NCBI RefSeq assembly: GCF_000702885.1
Contig: NZ_JNKO01000006.1
Coordinates: forward strand, 1-64,000
Direction of reading: 5' to 3'
Source: Oribacterium sp. P6A1
GTDB taxonomy: Bacteria; Bacillota; Clostridia; Lachnospirales; Lachnospiraceae
DNA length: 64,000 nt
Shown here: in pieces, positions 47,363-56,115 of the stretch
How positions within the stretch are numbered: the stretch's first letter is position 1
How the letters are laid out: every line of letters begins with the position of its first letter
Notes under the pieces: model-generated
Databases searched by the model: none
Told to the model about the DNA's origin: nothing
Seen by the model: only the letters and a program-made list of their open reading frames with translations
Position numbers and translations under genes: made by a program

Positions 47363-47397
47363 GGGTTCTCATGCAAAGCATGAGAGCCCTTTTTTTG
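47363..47397 (+). terminator. Terminator of tRNA-Leu copy 2
   Basis: GGGTTCTCATGC / GCATGAGAGCCC (47363-47374 / 47378-47389) and eight T residues. Confidence 0.9.
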
Positions 47398-47589
47398 ATC
47401 TTCGCGAAGGCGTAAATTGAACCAGTGGGTTCAATCTCCTCTCCGGTCGGCGCTAAGCAGGCGCCCCATCCTCCGCATAGGTAAGAAAGATGGTTCATTT
47501 AAGTTGATGTCAAATATATGACATGGTAGTTTTATATGAAAGTGCACTAACTTAATAATTGGAACAAGAATGTTCTAACGGGGAATAAA

Positions 47590-48996
47590 ATGGATAAGAG
47601 TAAAAGTTATGCCATTCAGTATGTTGTGATCCTGATTCTTGGTGCGGCTGTAGCAGGGATACTCTTCAATATGCTGTATCCTTCGGGTCTTGATTTTGAT
47701 GTTACATATTCACCGGACTATACTGTTACTGACAATCCTCTCATGGGATTTGCACCGGATGCATCGAACCTTGAGCTTTGTGAGAAAGCAAATATGGTCT
47801 ATATTCCTCTTACCTGGGCGGAATGGGAGCCGGAAGAAGGAAAGTTTGACATAGAGGGACTGGAAAAAAACTTCCATATAAAAAAGTGGAAGGATAAGCA
47901 TAAGCACGGAATCATAAGGTTTATCTGCGATATCCCGGGAAAAGAGGCGCACATGGATATTCCGGGCTGGCTCTATGAAAAGACCAAAAAAGGAACTTTC
48001 TATGATACAGAGATAGGCATGGGATATTCACCGGATTACGGGGATACAGTGTTCAGGAAATACCACGATATCGCGTTAAAGGCATTGGCAGAATACTGTG
48101 ACAGGGATTTCTTTATTTCCTTTGTGCAGCTAGGAAGTATAGGACACTGGGGAGAGTGGCATGCATCGGACAACAGAGATGAATCCCTCATGCCGGACGC
48201 CTCTGTATGCAGTGAATATGCTGAGGTATATTCGGATAGCTTTGAAAATCCGAGGCTCATGACCAGAAGAAACTATGACTTTTCAGTGGAAGGTGAAATG
48301 GGTGTCTTCAATGATATGGTGGGAGACAGAGATGACACTGAGGAGTGGCTGACATGGCTGAAAACCGGCGGTACGCAGGAAACCTCAGGGAGACCCCTAA
48401 GTCTTAAGGCAGTTAGTGACATCGGTTTAAAGAGCCCTGTTGGGGGTGAGTTTACCAGTGATATCCCTATGGACAAAATGCTGGGTGAGGATTTCGGAAA
48501 TGTACTTCAGGATATTACGGATTCACAGATGACTTTTATAGGTCCTATGGTGCCGGACCTTACGGATAAAAAATATGCTCTTAAGGAAGATTCAATACTG
48601 AGGAGAATGGGATACAGAATATATCCATCAAAACTTGCGGCAAGGTATGATTTTGTCCGGGATGAGATAAATCTGGAACTGTCCTTCCGAAACGCCGGGA
48701 ATGCGGGATTTTTCTTTGACTGGCCGGTGACTGTGTATGTATTCGATAAGGATAAGAAGAGGGTGTTCCGGCAGGGGCTGGATATAGATATCAGGAAGCT
48801 TAGGTCCGATGAGGATACAAGGGTAGAGGCAACTTTCCCTTATATAGATGAGATAAAAGATGAATTCTACATAGGGGCTGCCATAGCAGATTACAGCGGA
48901 GAAGAGATACTTAAGCTTTCGGTGGATACCGGTGAGGAAGTGGAGTATGCGGGAAATGTCAGGTTACTGTATCATTATAAGAGAAATAAGAATTGA
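47590..48996 (+). CDS. Membrane-anchored DUF4832-type, glycosidase-like protein
   Basis: The 468-residue protein has an N-terminal signal anchor (about residues 8-30, YAIQYVVILILGAAVAGILF) and is otherwise extracellular. The first 300 residues look like a TIM-barrel of the glycoside hydrolase type (YIPLTWAEWEPEEGKFD, RFICDIPGKEAHMDIPGWL, FVQLGSIGHWGEWH), a pattern found in DUF4832 proteins. The last 100 residues form a beta-sandwich (LELSFRNAGNAGFFFDWPV). A catalytic acid pair is not certain, so enzymatic activity is only possible. GGGG precedes the ATG at a usable distance. A terminator at 49014 ends the unit. 47491-47589 has an ATGTCA/TGACAT inverted repeat upstream. Confidence 0.75.
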   Translation: MDKSKSYAIQYVVILILGAAVAGILFNMLYPSGLDFDVTYSPDYTVTDNPLMGFAPDASNLELCEKANMVYIPLTWAEWEPEEGKFDIEGLEKNFHIKKWKDKHKHGIIRFICDIPGKEAHMDIPGWLYEKTKKGTFYDTEIGMGYSPDYGDTVFRKYHDIALKALAEYCDRDFFISFVQLGSIGHWGEWHASDNRDESLMPDASVCSEYAEVYSDSFENPRLMTRRNYDFSVEGEMGVFNDMVGDRDDTEEWLTWLKTGGTQETSGRPLSLKAVSDIGLKSPVGGEFTSDIPMDKMLGEDFGNVLQDITDSQMTFIGPMVPDLTDKKYALKEDSILRRMGYRIYPSKLAARYDFVRDEINLELSFRNAGNAGFFFDWPVTVYVFDKDKKRVFRQGLDIDIRKLRSDEDTRVEATFPYIDEIKDEFYIGAAIADYSGEEILKLSVDTGEEVEYAGNVRLLYHYKRNKN

Positions 48997-49013
48997 AAAT
49001 ATATAAGAGTAAG

Positions 49014-49047
49014 AAGCATTGCCATTTAAAAGAGGCAATGCTTTTTT
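49014..49047 (+). terminator. Terminator after the DUF4832-type gene
   Basis: AAGCATTGCC / GGCAATGCTT (49014-49023 / 49034-49043) with a T-run to 49047. Confidence 0.9.
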
Positions 49048-49123
49048 CGATAAGACCAATGGGGCACTTGATGACCAACGCGGAGTCGAATAGGGAGTTT
49101 TTTCTGCTCGATGGTAATCTCTG
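49048..49123 (+). repeat. Dispersed hairpin element, copy upstream of metN
   Basis: It begins CGATAAGACC, continues CCAACGCG (49074-49081) and ends in a hairpin formed by 49085-49096 and 49101-49112 (GTCGAATAGGGA with CTGCTCGAT), with several wobble pairs. The order of blocks matches copies before nrdD and nrdG. Confidence 0.5.
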
Positions 49124-49181
49124 TTATAGCCATATTTTATAACTCATTATCATTTATCCCTATTTGAATTAAGCTTTTACA

Positions 49182-49187
49182 TATAAT
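49182..49187 (+). promoter_or_regulatory. -10 box of the metNIQ operon
   Basis: A perfect TATAAT lies 52 bp before metN. The -35 is unclear (CTATTT at 17 bp). No SAM riboswitch or T-box sequence was found in the leader. Confidence 0.45.
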
Positions 49188-49238
49188 AAAATCTGTGTTA
49201 CGAATCATACAGTATATCTTAAGGATATTGGAGGTTTA

Positions 49239-50264
49239 ATGGCTAAGGGTGATAATATCATCCGGTTGGTAAACATGGGCAAGACATTCCATACAAGTTC
49301 GGGGGATGTGATTGCACTTGATGATATCAATCTGGATATCAAGGGGGGTTCCATTCAGGGAATCATCGGACTTTCAGGCGCAGGAAAGTCAACATTGGTA
49401 AGATGTATAAACTATCTTGAGATACCTACAAGCGGTAAGGTCATTTTCGAAGGAAAATCTCTTGGTGATCTTTCTGATAAAGAAGTCAGGGAAGCAAGAA
49501 GAAACATGGGGATGATCTTCCAGCAGTTTAATCTTCTGGATCAGAGAAATCTTCTTTCCAATGTAACATTCCCGTTGGAGATAGCCGGTGAGGATAAGAA
49601 AAAGGCGAAAGAAAGAGCCATGGAGCTTCTTAGGCTTGTAGGGCTTGAGGACAGATACAGGAACTATCCGGCCCAGCTTTCCGGAGGACAGAAGCAGAGG
49701 GTGGCCATTGCAAGAGCTCTTGCCACAAATCCGAAGGTGCTTCTGTGTGATGAGGCCACATCGGCACTTGATCCCAAGACAACGGCACAGATACTTGATC
49801 TTCTTAAACAGATTAATCAGGATCTGGGAGTTACTGTTATAGTTATCACCCATCAGATGTCGGTCATTGAAGCAATATGTGACAATGTTGCCATCATTGA
49901 TCACAGTCATATCGCCGAAAGCGGTCCGGTTTCAGAAGTCTTTAACAATCCGAAGACTGAGATAGGAAAGAGGCTCATACTCGGAGACGGTGATGCGGAT
50001 TCCGTCAAGCCTGTGATTTTCGGGGAAAGCGGCAACAATAAGATACGTATAGTCTTTGACGGTCATTCAGCTCATCAGCCTATACTTTCGGATATGATAC
50101 TTAACTGTAAGGTTCCCGTGAACATCCTTTTTGCCAATACAAAGGAAGTTGAGGGACAGGCAGTGGGGCAGATGATAGTGGAGCTTCCGGAAGATCTTCA
50201 GGATGCGGAGAAGATCAGACAGTATCTGAGAAACAACAATATAATATTTGAGGAGGTGGACTAA
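49239..50264 (+). CDS. metN: Methionine ABC transporter, ATP-binding protein
   Basis: MetN powers uptake of methionine through MetI. The 341-residue protein has Walker [10 protein letters not shown] near residue 47, the ABC signature [15 protein letters not shown], Walker [13 protein letters not shown] and the switch histidine in [11 protein letters not shown]. Its C-terminal NIL/ACT-like domain (about 260-341) is the regulatory domain by which internal methionine inhibits the transporter. TTGGAGG precedes the ATG. The stop codon overlaps the metI start (TAATG). Confidence 0.96.
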   Translation: MAKGDNIIRLVNMGKTFHTSSGDVIALDDINLDIKGGSIQGIIGLSGAGKSTLVRCINYLEIPTSGKVIFEGKSLGDLSDKEVREARRNMGMIFQQFNLLDQRNLLSNVTFPLEIAGEDKKKAKERAMELLRLVGLEDRYRNYPAQLSGGQKQRVAIARALATNPKVLLCDEATSALDPKTTAQILDLLKQINQDLGVTVIVITHQMSVIEAICDNVAIIDHSHIAESGPVSEVFNNPKTEIGKRLILGDGDADSVKPVIFGESGNNKIRIVFDGHSAHQPILSDMILNCKVPVNILFANTKEVEGQAVGQMIVELPEDLQDAEKIRQYLRNNNIIFEEVD

Positions 50265-50926
50265 TGGATGCATCATCAATTTCCATGTATATAGAGGAGA
50301 CCTGGTCAACTATTTACATGACACTTATCTCCAGTGCCATTTCCTATCTTATAGGCATTCCACTGGGAGTTGTTCTGGTGGTGACAGATAAGGACGGTAT
50401 AGCTCCCTGCGGACCAGTTCATACGATACTTGGTTTTATCATTAACATATTCCGTTCCATTCCGTTTCTGATTCTGCTTGTTATGGTACTGCCTCTTACT
50501 AAATTCCTGGTGGGAACAACACTTGGACCAAAGGCCATTATTCCGCCGCTTATCATCGCTTCTGCTCCGTATATCGGAAGAATGGTGGAGTCTTCTCTTA
50601 AGGAAGTAAGTGCAGGTGTCATCGAGGCGGCCAAGTCCATGGGGGCAAGCAACTGGCAGATCATATACAAGGTACTGCTTCCTGAAGCCAAGCCCAGTCT
50701 TCTGGTAGGCGCGGCTATCTGTATCACTACCATCCTCAGCTATTCGGCAATGGCAGGCTTCGTCGGAGGAGGGGGCCTCGGTGCCATCGCTCTGAATTAC
50801 GGATATTACCGTTATAAGACAGATATCATGATGGTAGCTGTAGTCATACTTGTTTTACTTGTTCAGATCATTCAGGAGCTTTGGATGAGACTTTCAAAGG
50901 CTACTGACAAGAGAGCAAGAAACTGA
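50264..50926 (+). CDS. metI: Methionine ABC transporter, permease
   Basis: MetI forms the membrane channel of the importer. The 220-residue protein has five membrane helices and the EAA loop EAAKSMGASNWQIIYKVLLP that contacts MetN. It overlaps metN by one base, with GAGGTGG upstream, so translation is coupled. A hairpin-rich interval of 180 bp separates it from metQ. Confidence 0.96.
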   Translation: MDASSISMYIEETWSTIYMTLISSAISYLIGIPLGVVLVVTDKDGIAPCGPVHTILGFIINIFRSIPFLILLVMVLPLTKFLVGTTLGPKAIIPPLIIASAPYIGRMVESSLKEVSAGVIEAAKSMGASNWQIIYKVLLPEAKPSLLVGAAICITTILSYSAMAGFVGGGGLGAIALNYGYYRYKTDIMMVAVVILVLLVQIIQELWMRLSKATDKRARN

Positions 50927-50943
50927 TAAATATATGTATTTTA

Positions 50944-51090
50944 GCCGGGCTTTATTGGTTTTAATCCCATAAAGAGCCGGCATAAAATAAAAGTTGCAGG
51001 CCGGAACACGGGTCCGGCAGGGAAAGGATATGGAGATATCCTGACAGCAGAGAAAAGTCACTGCTTTATAAAGCCAGGCAGACTTTTCGA
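50944..51090 (+). other. Hairpin-rich metI-metQ interval
   Basis: Successive hairpins are visible: AGCCGG...CCGGC (about 50944-50981), CCGG/CCGG around 51001-51018, AGGATAT/ATATCCT (51026-51043) and AAAAGTC/GACTTTT (51054-51060 / 51081-51087). No T-run terminator follows. The structure may stabilise the metQ message so that the binding protein is made in excess over MetNI. Confidence 0.45.
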
Positions 51091-51105
51091 AAAGGAGGAG
51101 AGATT

Positions 51106-52035
51106 ATGAAGAAAAAGATCACATTGGCACTTGCTTTAGTTCTTGCGACAGCATCTCTTGCAGCCTGCGGTTCATCAAACACAGCAACAACAGCAGCAGC
51201 GACAGAGGCAGCAAAGACAGAGGCTTCTCAGGGGACAGAGGCAGCAAAGACAGAGGCAGCAGCTGAGACAAAGGCTGAGGAGAGCGCTGCAGAGACAGCT
51301 TCGGAGCCTGTAACCATAAAGATCGGTGCAACACCAAGCCCTCACGCTGAGATTCTTGAGCAGGCTAAGGACGCACTTCAGGCAGCAGGCATTAACATTG
51401 AAATAGTTGTTTACAATGATTACGTTCAGCCAAATCTCGCTGTAGACCAGGGAGAGCTTCAGGCCAACTATTTCCAGCATCAGCCATATCTTGATGACTT
51501 CAACAAGGAGAACAACACTCATGTTACATCAGTTGGAGCTGTTCACTATGAGCCTTTCGGAATCTATGCAGGAAAGTCAAATGATCTTTCAAATATCCAG
51601 GATGGAGCACAGATCGCTGTTCCCAATGACACAACAAATGAGGCACGTGCACTCCAGCTTCTTCAGGCAAACGGAATCATTACACTTAAGGATGGTGTAG
51701 GTCTTACTGCCACAAAGCAGGATATCACCGAGAATCCGCATAATGTTGAGATTCTTGAGGTTGAGGCTGCTCAGATCCCAAGATCCATCGAGTCTGTTGA
51801 TTTCGCATGTATGAACGGAAACTATGCTATTGATGCAGGTTTCAAGCCTTCAGATGCACTTAAGCAGGAGGATGCTTCTTCAGAGGCAGCCCAGACCTTT
51901 GCAAATGTTGTCGCAGTAGCTGATAGTGATGCGGATTCGGATTGGGCAAAGAAGCTTGTAGAAGTTCTTCAGTCTGATGAGATTGCAAATTACATCAATA
52001 GCACATACGAGGGCGGAGTTATCCCTATTAAGTGA
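51106..52035 (+). CDS. metQ: Methionine-binding lipoprotein
   Basis: MetQ is the substrate-binding component of the importer. The 309-residue protein has a lipoprotein signal peptide with lipobox LAAC near residue 21, then a low-complexity Ala/Glu/Thr/Lys linker (about 25-65) that lifts the binding domain off the membrane. The NlpA/MetQ domain follows (IKIGATPSPHAEILEQA, DQGELQANYFQHQPYLD, GIYAGKSN, VAVPNDTTNEARAL-like). AAAGGAGGAG precedes the ATG. It should be modified by Lgt, encoded in this window. A terminator lies at 52092. Confidence 0.95.
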   Translation: MKKKITLALALVLATASLAACGSSNTATTAAATEAAKTEASQGTEAAKTEAAAETKAEESAAETASEPVTIKIGATPSPHAEILEQAKDALQAAGINIEIVVYNDYVQPNLAVDQGELQANYFQHQPYLDDFNKENNTHVTSVGAVHYEPFGIYAGKSNDLSNIQDGAQIAVPNDTTNEARALQLLQANGIITLKDGVGLTATKQDITENPHNVEILEVEAAQIPRSIESVDFACMNGNYAIDAGFKPSDALKQEDASSEAAQTFANVVAVADSDADSDWAKKLVEVLQSDEIANYINSTYEGGVIPIK

Positions 52036-52050
52036 TGAAGCTATGTTTCG

Positions 52051-52066
52051 GCACTAGATATTGTGT
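52051..52066. promoter_or_regulatory. NrdR box, distal
   Basis: GCACTAGATATTGTGT; its reverse complement ACACAATATCTAGTGC fits the NrdR consensus ACACWATATCTWGTGT at 15 of 16 positions. It lies 15 bp after metQ, 343 bp from the second box. Confidence 0.6.
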
Positions 52067-52091
52067 ATAGACATCTGAATATAAATGTTTT

Positions 52092-52128
52092 AAACTCTCC
52101 GGGTGGCAGAACCATTCGGAGAGTTTTT
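52092..52128 (+). terminator. metQ terminator
   Basis: AAACTCTCCG / CGGAGAGTTT (52092-52101 / 52117-52126) with a T-run. Confidence 0.9.
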
Positions 52129-52189
52129 CTATATATGGTGTTTTTCTGCCTTGAATAATTAGTTGAACACTTAATGTAGTGAAATCAAT

Positions 52190-52218
52190 ATGGCATTTTT
52201 CACAAAACAGGTTATAAT
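52190..52218 (+). promoter_or_regulatory. Candidate promoter upstream of nrdD
   Basis: ATGGCA (52190-52195), 17 bp, TATAAT (52213-52218). The leader to nrdD would be about 460 bases and contains the proximal NrdR box and hairpins; no ORF of note lies in it. Confidence 0.5.
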
Positions 52219-52393
52219 CGGCAGATACTGCGGTAATCCGCTAAAATACTGGGGTTAGGCTGTGTTAGTGCCTGGAAAAACGTACATCTCCGGTATTGTG
52301 GAAATATGCTGAAATTCTCTGTTTTCTACAAAAAAGTGACTTTTTGGATTTAGATATTTCATTTCGGTGAGAATAGTAGTATAGTTAATTCAT

Positions 52394-52409
52394 GCACAAG
52401 ATATAGTGT
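52394..52409. promoter_or_regulatory. NrdR box, proximal to nrdD
   Basis: GCACAAGATATAGTGT; its reverse complement ACACTATATCTTGTGC fits the consensus at 15 of 16 positions. It contains a TATAGT that could overlap a -10. NrdR is encoded at 61466 in this window. Confidence 0.7.
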
Positions 52410-52560
52410 ACATAACAAAATAGAAATCAATATTTGGTAAAGAAAAGATTTCGGAAATAAATATTTTTTGTTAGATGATTTGATCTAAATTTCATTATTA
52501 TCAGATTACATAACAAACAGATATCAGATCGTCGTTAGTTTACTTCGATTTGTTTTTTTT

Positions 52561-52651
52561 CGCGATAAGGTCGTCATGCGGCAGCCGGGCTTGTTCCAGC
52601 GGGCATATGACGGCCAACGCGAAATCGGGCAGGGTGTTTTCCCTGCTCGAT
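52561..52651 (+). repeat. Dispersed hairpin element, copy in the nrdD leader
   Basis: CGATAAGGTC is followed by a hairpin (GTCGTCATGC with GCATATGACGGC, about 52570-52613), CCAACGCG and the hairpin ATCGGGCAGGG / CCCTGCTCGAT (52624-52634 / 52641-52651) around a TGTTTT loop. Confidence 0.55.
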
Positions 52652-52683
52652 TTGTGGGGTTATTAAAAAGGGGAGATGCAAAG

Positions 52684-54924
52684 ATGGTAGAAGTAAAAGA
52701 AGCTGTAAAGCAGAACGTAATCAAGCGTAACGGAAAGGAAGTACAGTTCGATCTTACAAAGATTGCAAATGCTATACGAAAGGCAAACAACGAGGTAGAG
52801 CCTATCTATCAGATGAACGAGTACCAGATCATGGGTGTTGCGGACAACGTTGCCGACAAGTGCGCAAAGCTCAACCGTGCGGTATCGGTTGAAGAGATTC
52901 AGGACATGGTAGAAACCGGCATCATGGAGATGCGCGGATATGAGGTTGCCCAAAAGTATGTCCGTTATCGTTACAAGAGAGAAATCGCACGTAAGTCCAA
53001 CACGACGGATGATGATATTCTTTCACTTATCGATCAGTCAAACGAGGAGCTTAAGCAGGAGAATTCAAACAAGAATCCTGTTATCAATTCAACACAGCGT
53101 GATTATATGGCAGGAGAAGTGTCAAAGGATCTTACAAAGAGACTTCTTCTTCCTGAGGATATCGTAAAGGCACATGAGGAAGGTATCATACATTTCCATG
53201 ATTCCGATTATTTTGCTCAGAAGGAGCATAACTGTGACCTCATCAATCTTGAGGATATGCTTCAGAACGGAACGGTTATTTCTCAGACCATGATCGAGAA
53301 GCCTCACAGCTTTTACACAGCCTGCAACATTACAACACAGATTATCGCGCAGGTTGCGTCAAACCAGTACGGCGGACAATCATTCACACTTTCACACCTT
53401 GCACCTTTTGTAGACATTTCCCGTCAGAAGATAAGGAGTCAGGTTATAGAGGAAAACTCAGAGGCCGGTGTTGAGATGACTTCGGATCAGATCGGAAAGA
53501 TCGTTGAGAAGCGTCTCCATGAGGAGGTTACACGTGGTGTACAGACCATCCAGTATCAGCTCATCACGCTTATGACCTGTAACGGTCAGGCTCCTTTTGT
53601 AACCATGTTCATGTACCTTGATGAGGTTCCCGAGGGTCAGACAAGAGACGACCTTGCCATGGTGATAGAGGAAGTTCTGAAGCAGAGAATGAAGGGCGTC
53701 AAGAATGAAAAGGGCGTATGGATCACACCTGCATTCCCTAAGATTATTTATACACTTGATGAGGACAATATCTATCCTCAGTCAAGATACTATTATCTTA
53801 CAGAGCTTGCTGCTAAGTGCACAGCCAAGAGAATGGTTCCGGACTACATCTCAGCCAAGAAGATGATCGAGTACAAGGGCGATGTATATCCATGCATGGG
53901 CTGCAGATCCTTCCTTACACCGGACAATGAGCAGAACGACGAAGGTCTCTGCGATGCCGGAAACAAGTCAAACAGCAAGACATTTGAAGAAGGAAAGCAC
54001 AAGTATTATGGAAGATTCAATCAGGGCGTTGTTACCATAAACCTCGTTGATGTGGCATGTTCTTCACACGGTGACATGGAGCTCTTCTGGAACATCTTTG
54101 ATGAGAGACTTGAGCTCTGCCACAGAGCACTGAGACTCCGCCATGAGAGACTTAAGGGAACAACATCCGATGTTGCACCGATCCTCTGGCAGTACGGAGC
54201 TCTTGCGAGACTTAAGAAGGGTGAGAAGATAGACAGACTTCTTTACGGAAACTACTCCACCATTTCACTCGGCTATTCAGGTCTCTATGAGATGTGCGTG
54301 CGCATGACAGGAAAGTCACACACAGATCCTGAGGCAAAGCCATTTGCACTTAAGGTAATGCAGCACATGAACGACAAGTGCGCAGAGTGGAGAAAGGCTG
54401 AGAACATAAGCTATTCACTTTACGGAACACCGATGGAGTCCACAACCTACAAGTTCTCCAAGGCCCTTCAGAAGAGATTCGGAATCATCAAGGGTGTTAC
54501 AGATCACAACTATGTAACAAACTCTTACCATGTAAATGTACGTGAGAAGATTGATGCTTTCACAAAGCTTAAGTTTGAGGCTGATTTCCAGAAGCTTTCA
54601 CCGGGAGGAGCTATTTCCTACGTTGAGGTTCCAAACATGCAGAACAACATTCCTGCGGTACTCAGCGTTATGAAGTTCATCTATGACAACATCATGTATG
54701 CTGAGCTTAACACAAAGTCAGATTACTGTGAGTGCTGCGGATATGACGGCGAGATTAAGATCGTTGAGGATGATATGGGTAAGCTTGTATGGGAGTGCCC
54801 TAACTGCGGAAACCGTGACGAGAGCAAGATGTCTGTTGCCAGAAGAACCTGCGGTTACATCGGTACCCAGTACTGGAATCAGGGAAGAACCCAGGAGATA
54901 AAGGACAGAGTGCTTCATCTGTGA
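52684..54924 (+). CDS. nrdD: Anaerobic (class III) ribonucleoside triphosphate reductase
   Basis: NrdD reduces ribonucleotides to deoxyribonucleotides without oxygen, using a glycyl radical. The protein is 746 residues from the ATG at 52684 (GGGGAG site). It has an N-terminal ATP-cone allosteric domain (about residues 10-100, IKRNGKEVQFDLTKIANAIR), the large barrel with active-site cysteines, a C-terminal zinc site (CECCGYDGE...CPNCGN) and the radical glycine about residue 724 in RTCGYIG. An in-frame ATG at 52576 would translate the leader hairpins and lacks a site. The activase NrdG is not adjacent but 2.2 kb downstream, after the tat genes. Confidence 0.96.
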   Translation: MVEVKEAVKQNVIKRNGKEVQFDLTKIANAIRKANNEVEPIYQMNEYQIMGVADNVADKCAKLNRAVSVEEIQDMVETGIMEMRGYEVAQKYVRYRYKREIARKSNTTDDDILSLIDQSNEELKQENSNKNPVINSTQRDYMAGEVSKDLTKRLLLPEDIVKAHEEGIIHFHDSDYFAQKEHNCDLINLEDMLQNGTVISQTMIEKPHSFYTACNITTQIIAQVASNQYGGQSFTLSHLAPFVDISRQKIRSQVIEENSEAGVEMTSDQIGKIVEKRLHEEVTRGVQTIQYQLITLMTCNGQAPFVTMFMYLDEVPEGQTRDDLAMVIEEVLKQRMKGVKNEKGVWITPAFPKIIYTLDEDNIYPQSRYYYLTELAAKCTAKRMVPDYISAKKMIEYKGDVYPCMGCRSFLTPDNEQNDEGLCDAGNKSNSKTFEEGKHKYYGRFNQGVVTINLVDVACSSHGDMELFWNIFDERLELCHRALRLRHERLKGTTSDVAPILWQYGALARLKKGEKIDRLLYGNYSTISLGYSGLYEMCVRMTGKSHTDPEAKPFALKVMQHMNDKCAEWRKAENISYSLYGTPMESTTYKFSKALQKRFGIIKGVTDHNYVTNSYHVNVREKIDAFTKLKFEADFQKLSPGGAISYVEVPNMQNNIPAVLSVMKFIYDNIMYAELNTKSDYCECCGYDGEIKIVEDDMGKLVWECPNCGNRDESKMSVARRTCGYIGTQYWNQGRTQEIKDRVLHL

Positions 54925-55010
54925 TAAGGAACCGGTTATTATGTCCCCGGAAAAAAAGTAAAATCAAATTTTCCCGCTAACGGGCGGACAGATTCTTACT
55001 ACATATGAAA

Positions 55011-55060
55011 AAAACCGGTCAGGAGGATTACATCATGTGATTCTATGACCGGTTTTGTTT
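55011..55060 (+). terminator. nrdD terminator
   Basis: AAAACCGGTCA / TGACCGGTTTT (55011-55021 / 55046-55056) with T-rich tail. Confidence 0.85.
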
Positions 55061-55112
55061 TGCGGTCCTTGCAATGAGTGGATGAAAAATTACCAAAAAA
55101 ACACTAAAATGA

Positions 55113-55142
55113 TTGCATAGTGTTATATTAAACCGATATAAT
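55113..55142 (+). promoter_or_regulatory. Promoter of the tat operon
   Basis: TTGCAT (55113-55118), 18 bp, TATAAT (55137-55142). Confidence 0.65.
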
Positions 55143-55186
55143 GTATTGGTTATATTTAATAAATTTTTTATATTTAAGGAATTGAT

Positions 55187-55759
55187 ATGAAGATTGGTTT
55201 TTCTGAAATAGTAATCATTTTCATCGTGGCGCTGATTGTTATCGGACCCGAAAAACTTCCGGAGTATGCAAAGAAGCTCGGAGAGGCATTGCGCCAGTTT
55301 CGTAATGTATCCAGTGATCTGACAAAGGATATCAAGGAAACTGTTATAGAGCCTCTGGAGGAAGCGCAAAAGCCTATAAAAGAAGCACTGCAACCGATGA
55401 CTGACGCGGCAGACGATATCAAAAAGAACATAACAGAAGTCAAAACATCGGTGAACAACATCGGGAAGTCAACTCCAAAGAAGGCTGAGCCTGTAAAGGA
55501 AGAGAGCAAGTCAGAGGAGTCTTCGAATGTGAAGGAAGAAGAGGCTGAAGTTAAGGCTCAGGCAGAAGCAACTGAGGAAGCAGCTGAAAAGAACGATGGG
55601 CAGGCAGTAAGCGATGTACAGGCCGGGACTCCGGCTCAGGCTGAAGAAGCTGCAGCAGGCGATGGGCAGGCAGTAAATGATGTACATGCTGAGGCTCCGG
55701 CGCAGGCCGAAGAAGTTATAGAGGCGTCAGAAGATGGGGCTGCTCCGGCGCAGGCTTAA
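55187..55759 (+). CDS. TatA/TatB-like translocase subunit with long repeat tail
   Basis: The protein is 190 residues with an N-terminal membrane helix and the Tat hinge FIVALIVIGPEKLPEYAKKLG, then an amphipathic helix, a TatB-like helical stretch (to about residue 90) and an unusually long acidic, Ala/Glu/Gln-rich tail. The tail includes two copies of a DGQAV-x-DV-x-A-x-x-PAQAEE unit (about 138-178). Its length and helical middle part suggest the TatB role; a second, short TatA follows. TatB-type proteins in Firmicutes are often absent, so the assignment is tentative. AAGGAATTG precedes the ATG. Confidence 0.8.
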   Translation: MKIGFSEIVIIFIVALIVIGPEKLPEYAKKLGEALRQFRNVSSDLTKDIKETVIEPLEEAQKPIKEALQPMTDAADDIKKNITEVKTSVNNIGKSTPKKAEPVKEESKSEESSNVKEEEAEVKAQAEATEEAAEKNDGQAVSDVQAGTPAQAEEAAAGDGQAVNDVHAEAPAQAEEVIEASEDGAAPAQA

Positions 55760-55908
55760 GATGAATTTTCAGAAAAGGTTAAAGCCACTGAAAACACTGA
55801 GGCTTAAACCGTCGATACCTCAGAGTAAAATAAAAGGAAATGTGACGCCGTCACTTTCTGATAGATAAGTAAAATTTGCAGGCAATCTGCATTTAAAAGG
55901 AGATAATC

Positions 55909-56115
55909 ATGAGAATCGGAACACAGGAATTAATAATCATACTCGCAATCGTAGTAATCGTTTTTGGACCTACACAGATTCCAAAGCTTACAAAGATGTT
56001 CGGTAAGTCAGTAAAGAGTTTCCGTGACGGTGTCAGCGAGGAAGATGCAGAAGAGAAGAAGGACGAGACCAAGGTAAGCGAGACAAAGGCAGCAGAGGAT
56101 GAAAAGAAGGACTGA
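55909..56115 (+). CDS. tatA: Sec-independent translocase protein TatA
   Basis: TatA forms the oligomer that lets folded twin-arginine proteins cross the membrane. The 68-residue product has one membrane helix (IGTQELIIILAIVVIVFGPT), the FGP hinge, a short amphipathic helix (KLTKMFGKSVKSFRDGV) and a charged Lys/Glu tail, the standard TatA plan. AAAAGGAGA precedes the ATG. The 3' end overlaps the start assigned to tatC by 17 bases. Confidence 0.93.
   Translation: MRIGTQELIIILAIVVIVFGPTQIPKLTKMFGKSVKSFRDGVSEEDAEEKKDETKVSETKAAEDEKKD

Larger units (their letters stand above)
46943..47490. repeat. Tandem duplication of a tRNA unit with a truncated third copy
   Basis: Promoter, tRNA and terminator recur with a period of 275 bases (TTGACA at 46951 and 47226; tRNA at 46991 and 47266). 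Both copies are followed by GGCGTAAATTGAAC. A third tRNA 3' end, CCCATCCTCCGCATAGGT, is left at 47465-47482 without the rest of the gene. Confidence 0.85.

Noticed and set aside
47563-47580. GAAC-N6-GTTC before the DUF4832-type gene as a LexA box
   Set aside because: The Firmicutes SOS box has a 4-base spacer and flanking C/G; this one has six and lacks them.
49048-49238. Possible SAM riboswitch or T-box before metNIQ
   Set aside because: The conserved SAM-I core words and the T-box GGGTGG motif are absent; the leader contains only the dispersed hairpin element.
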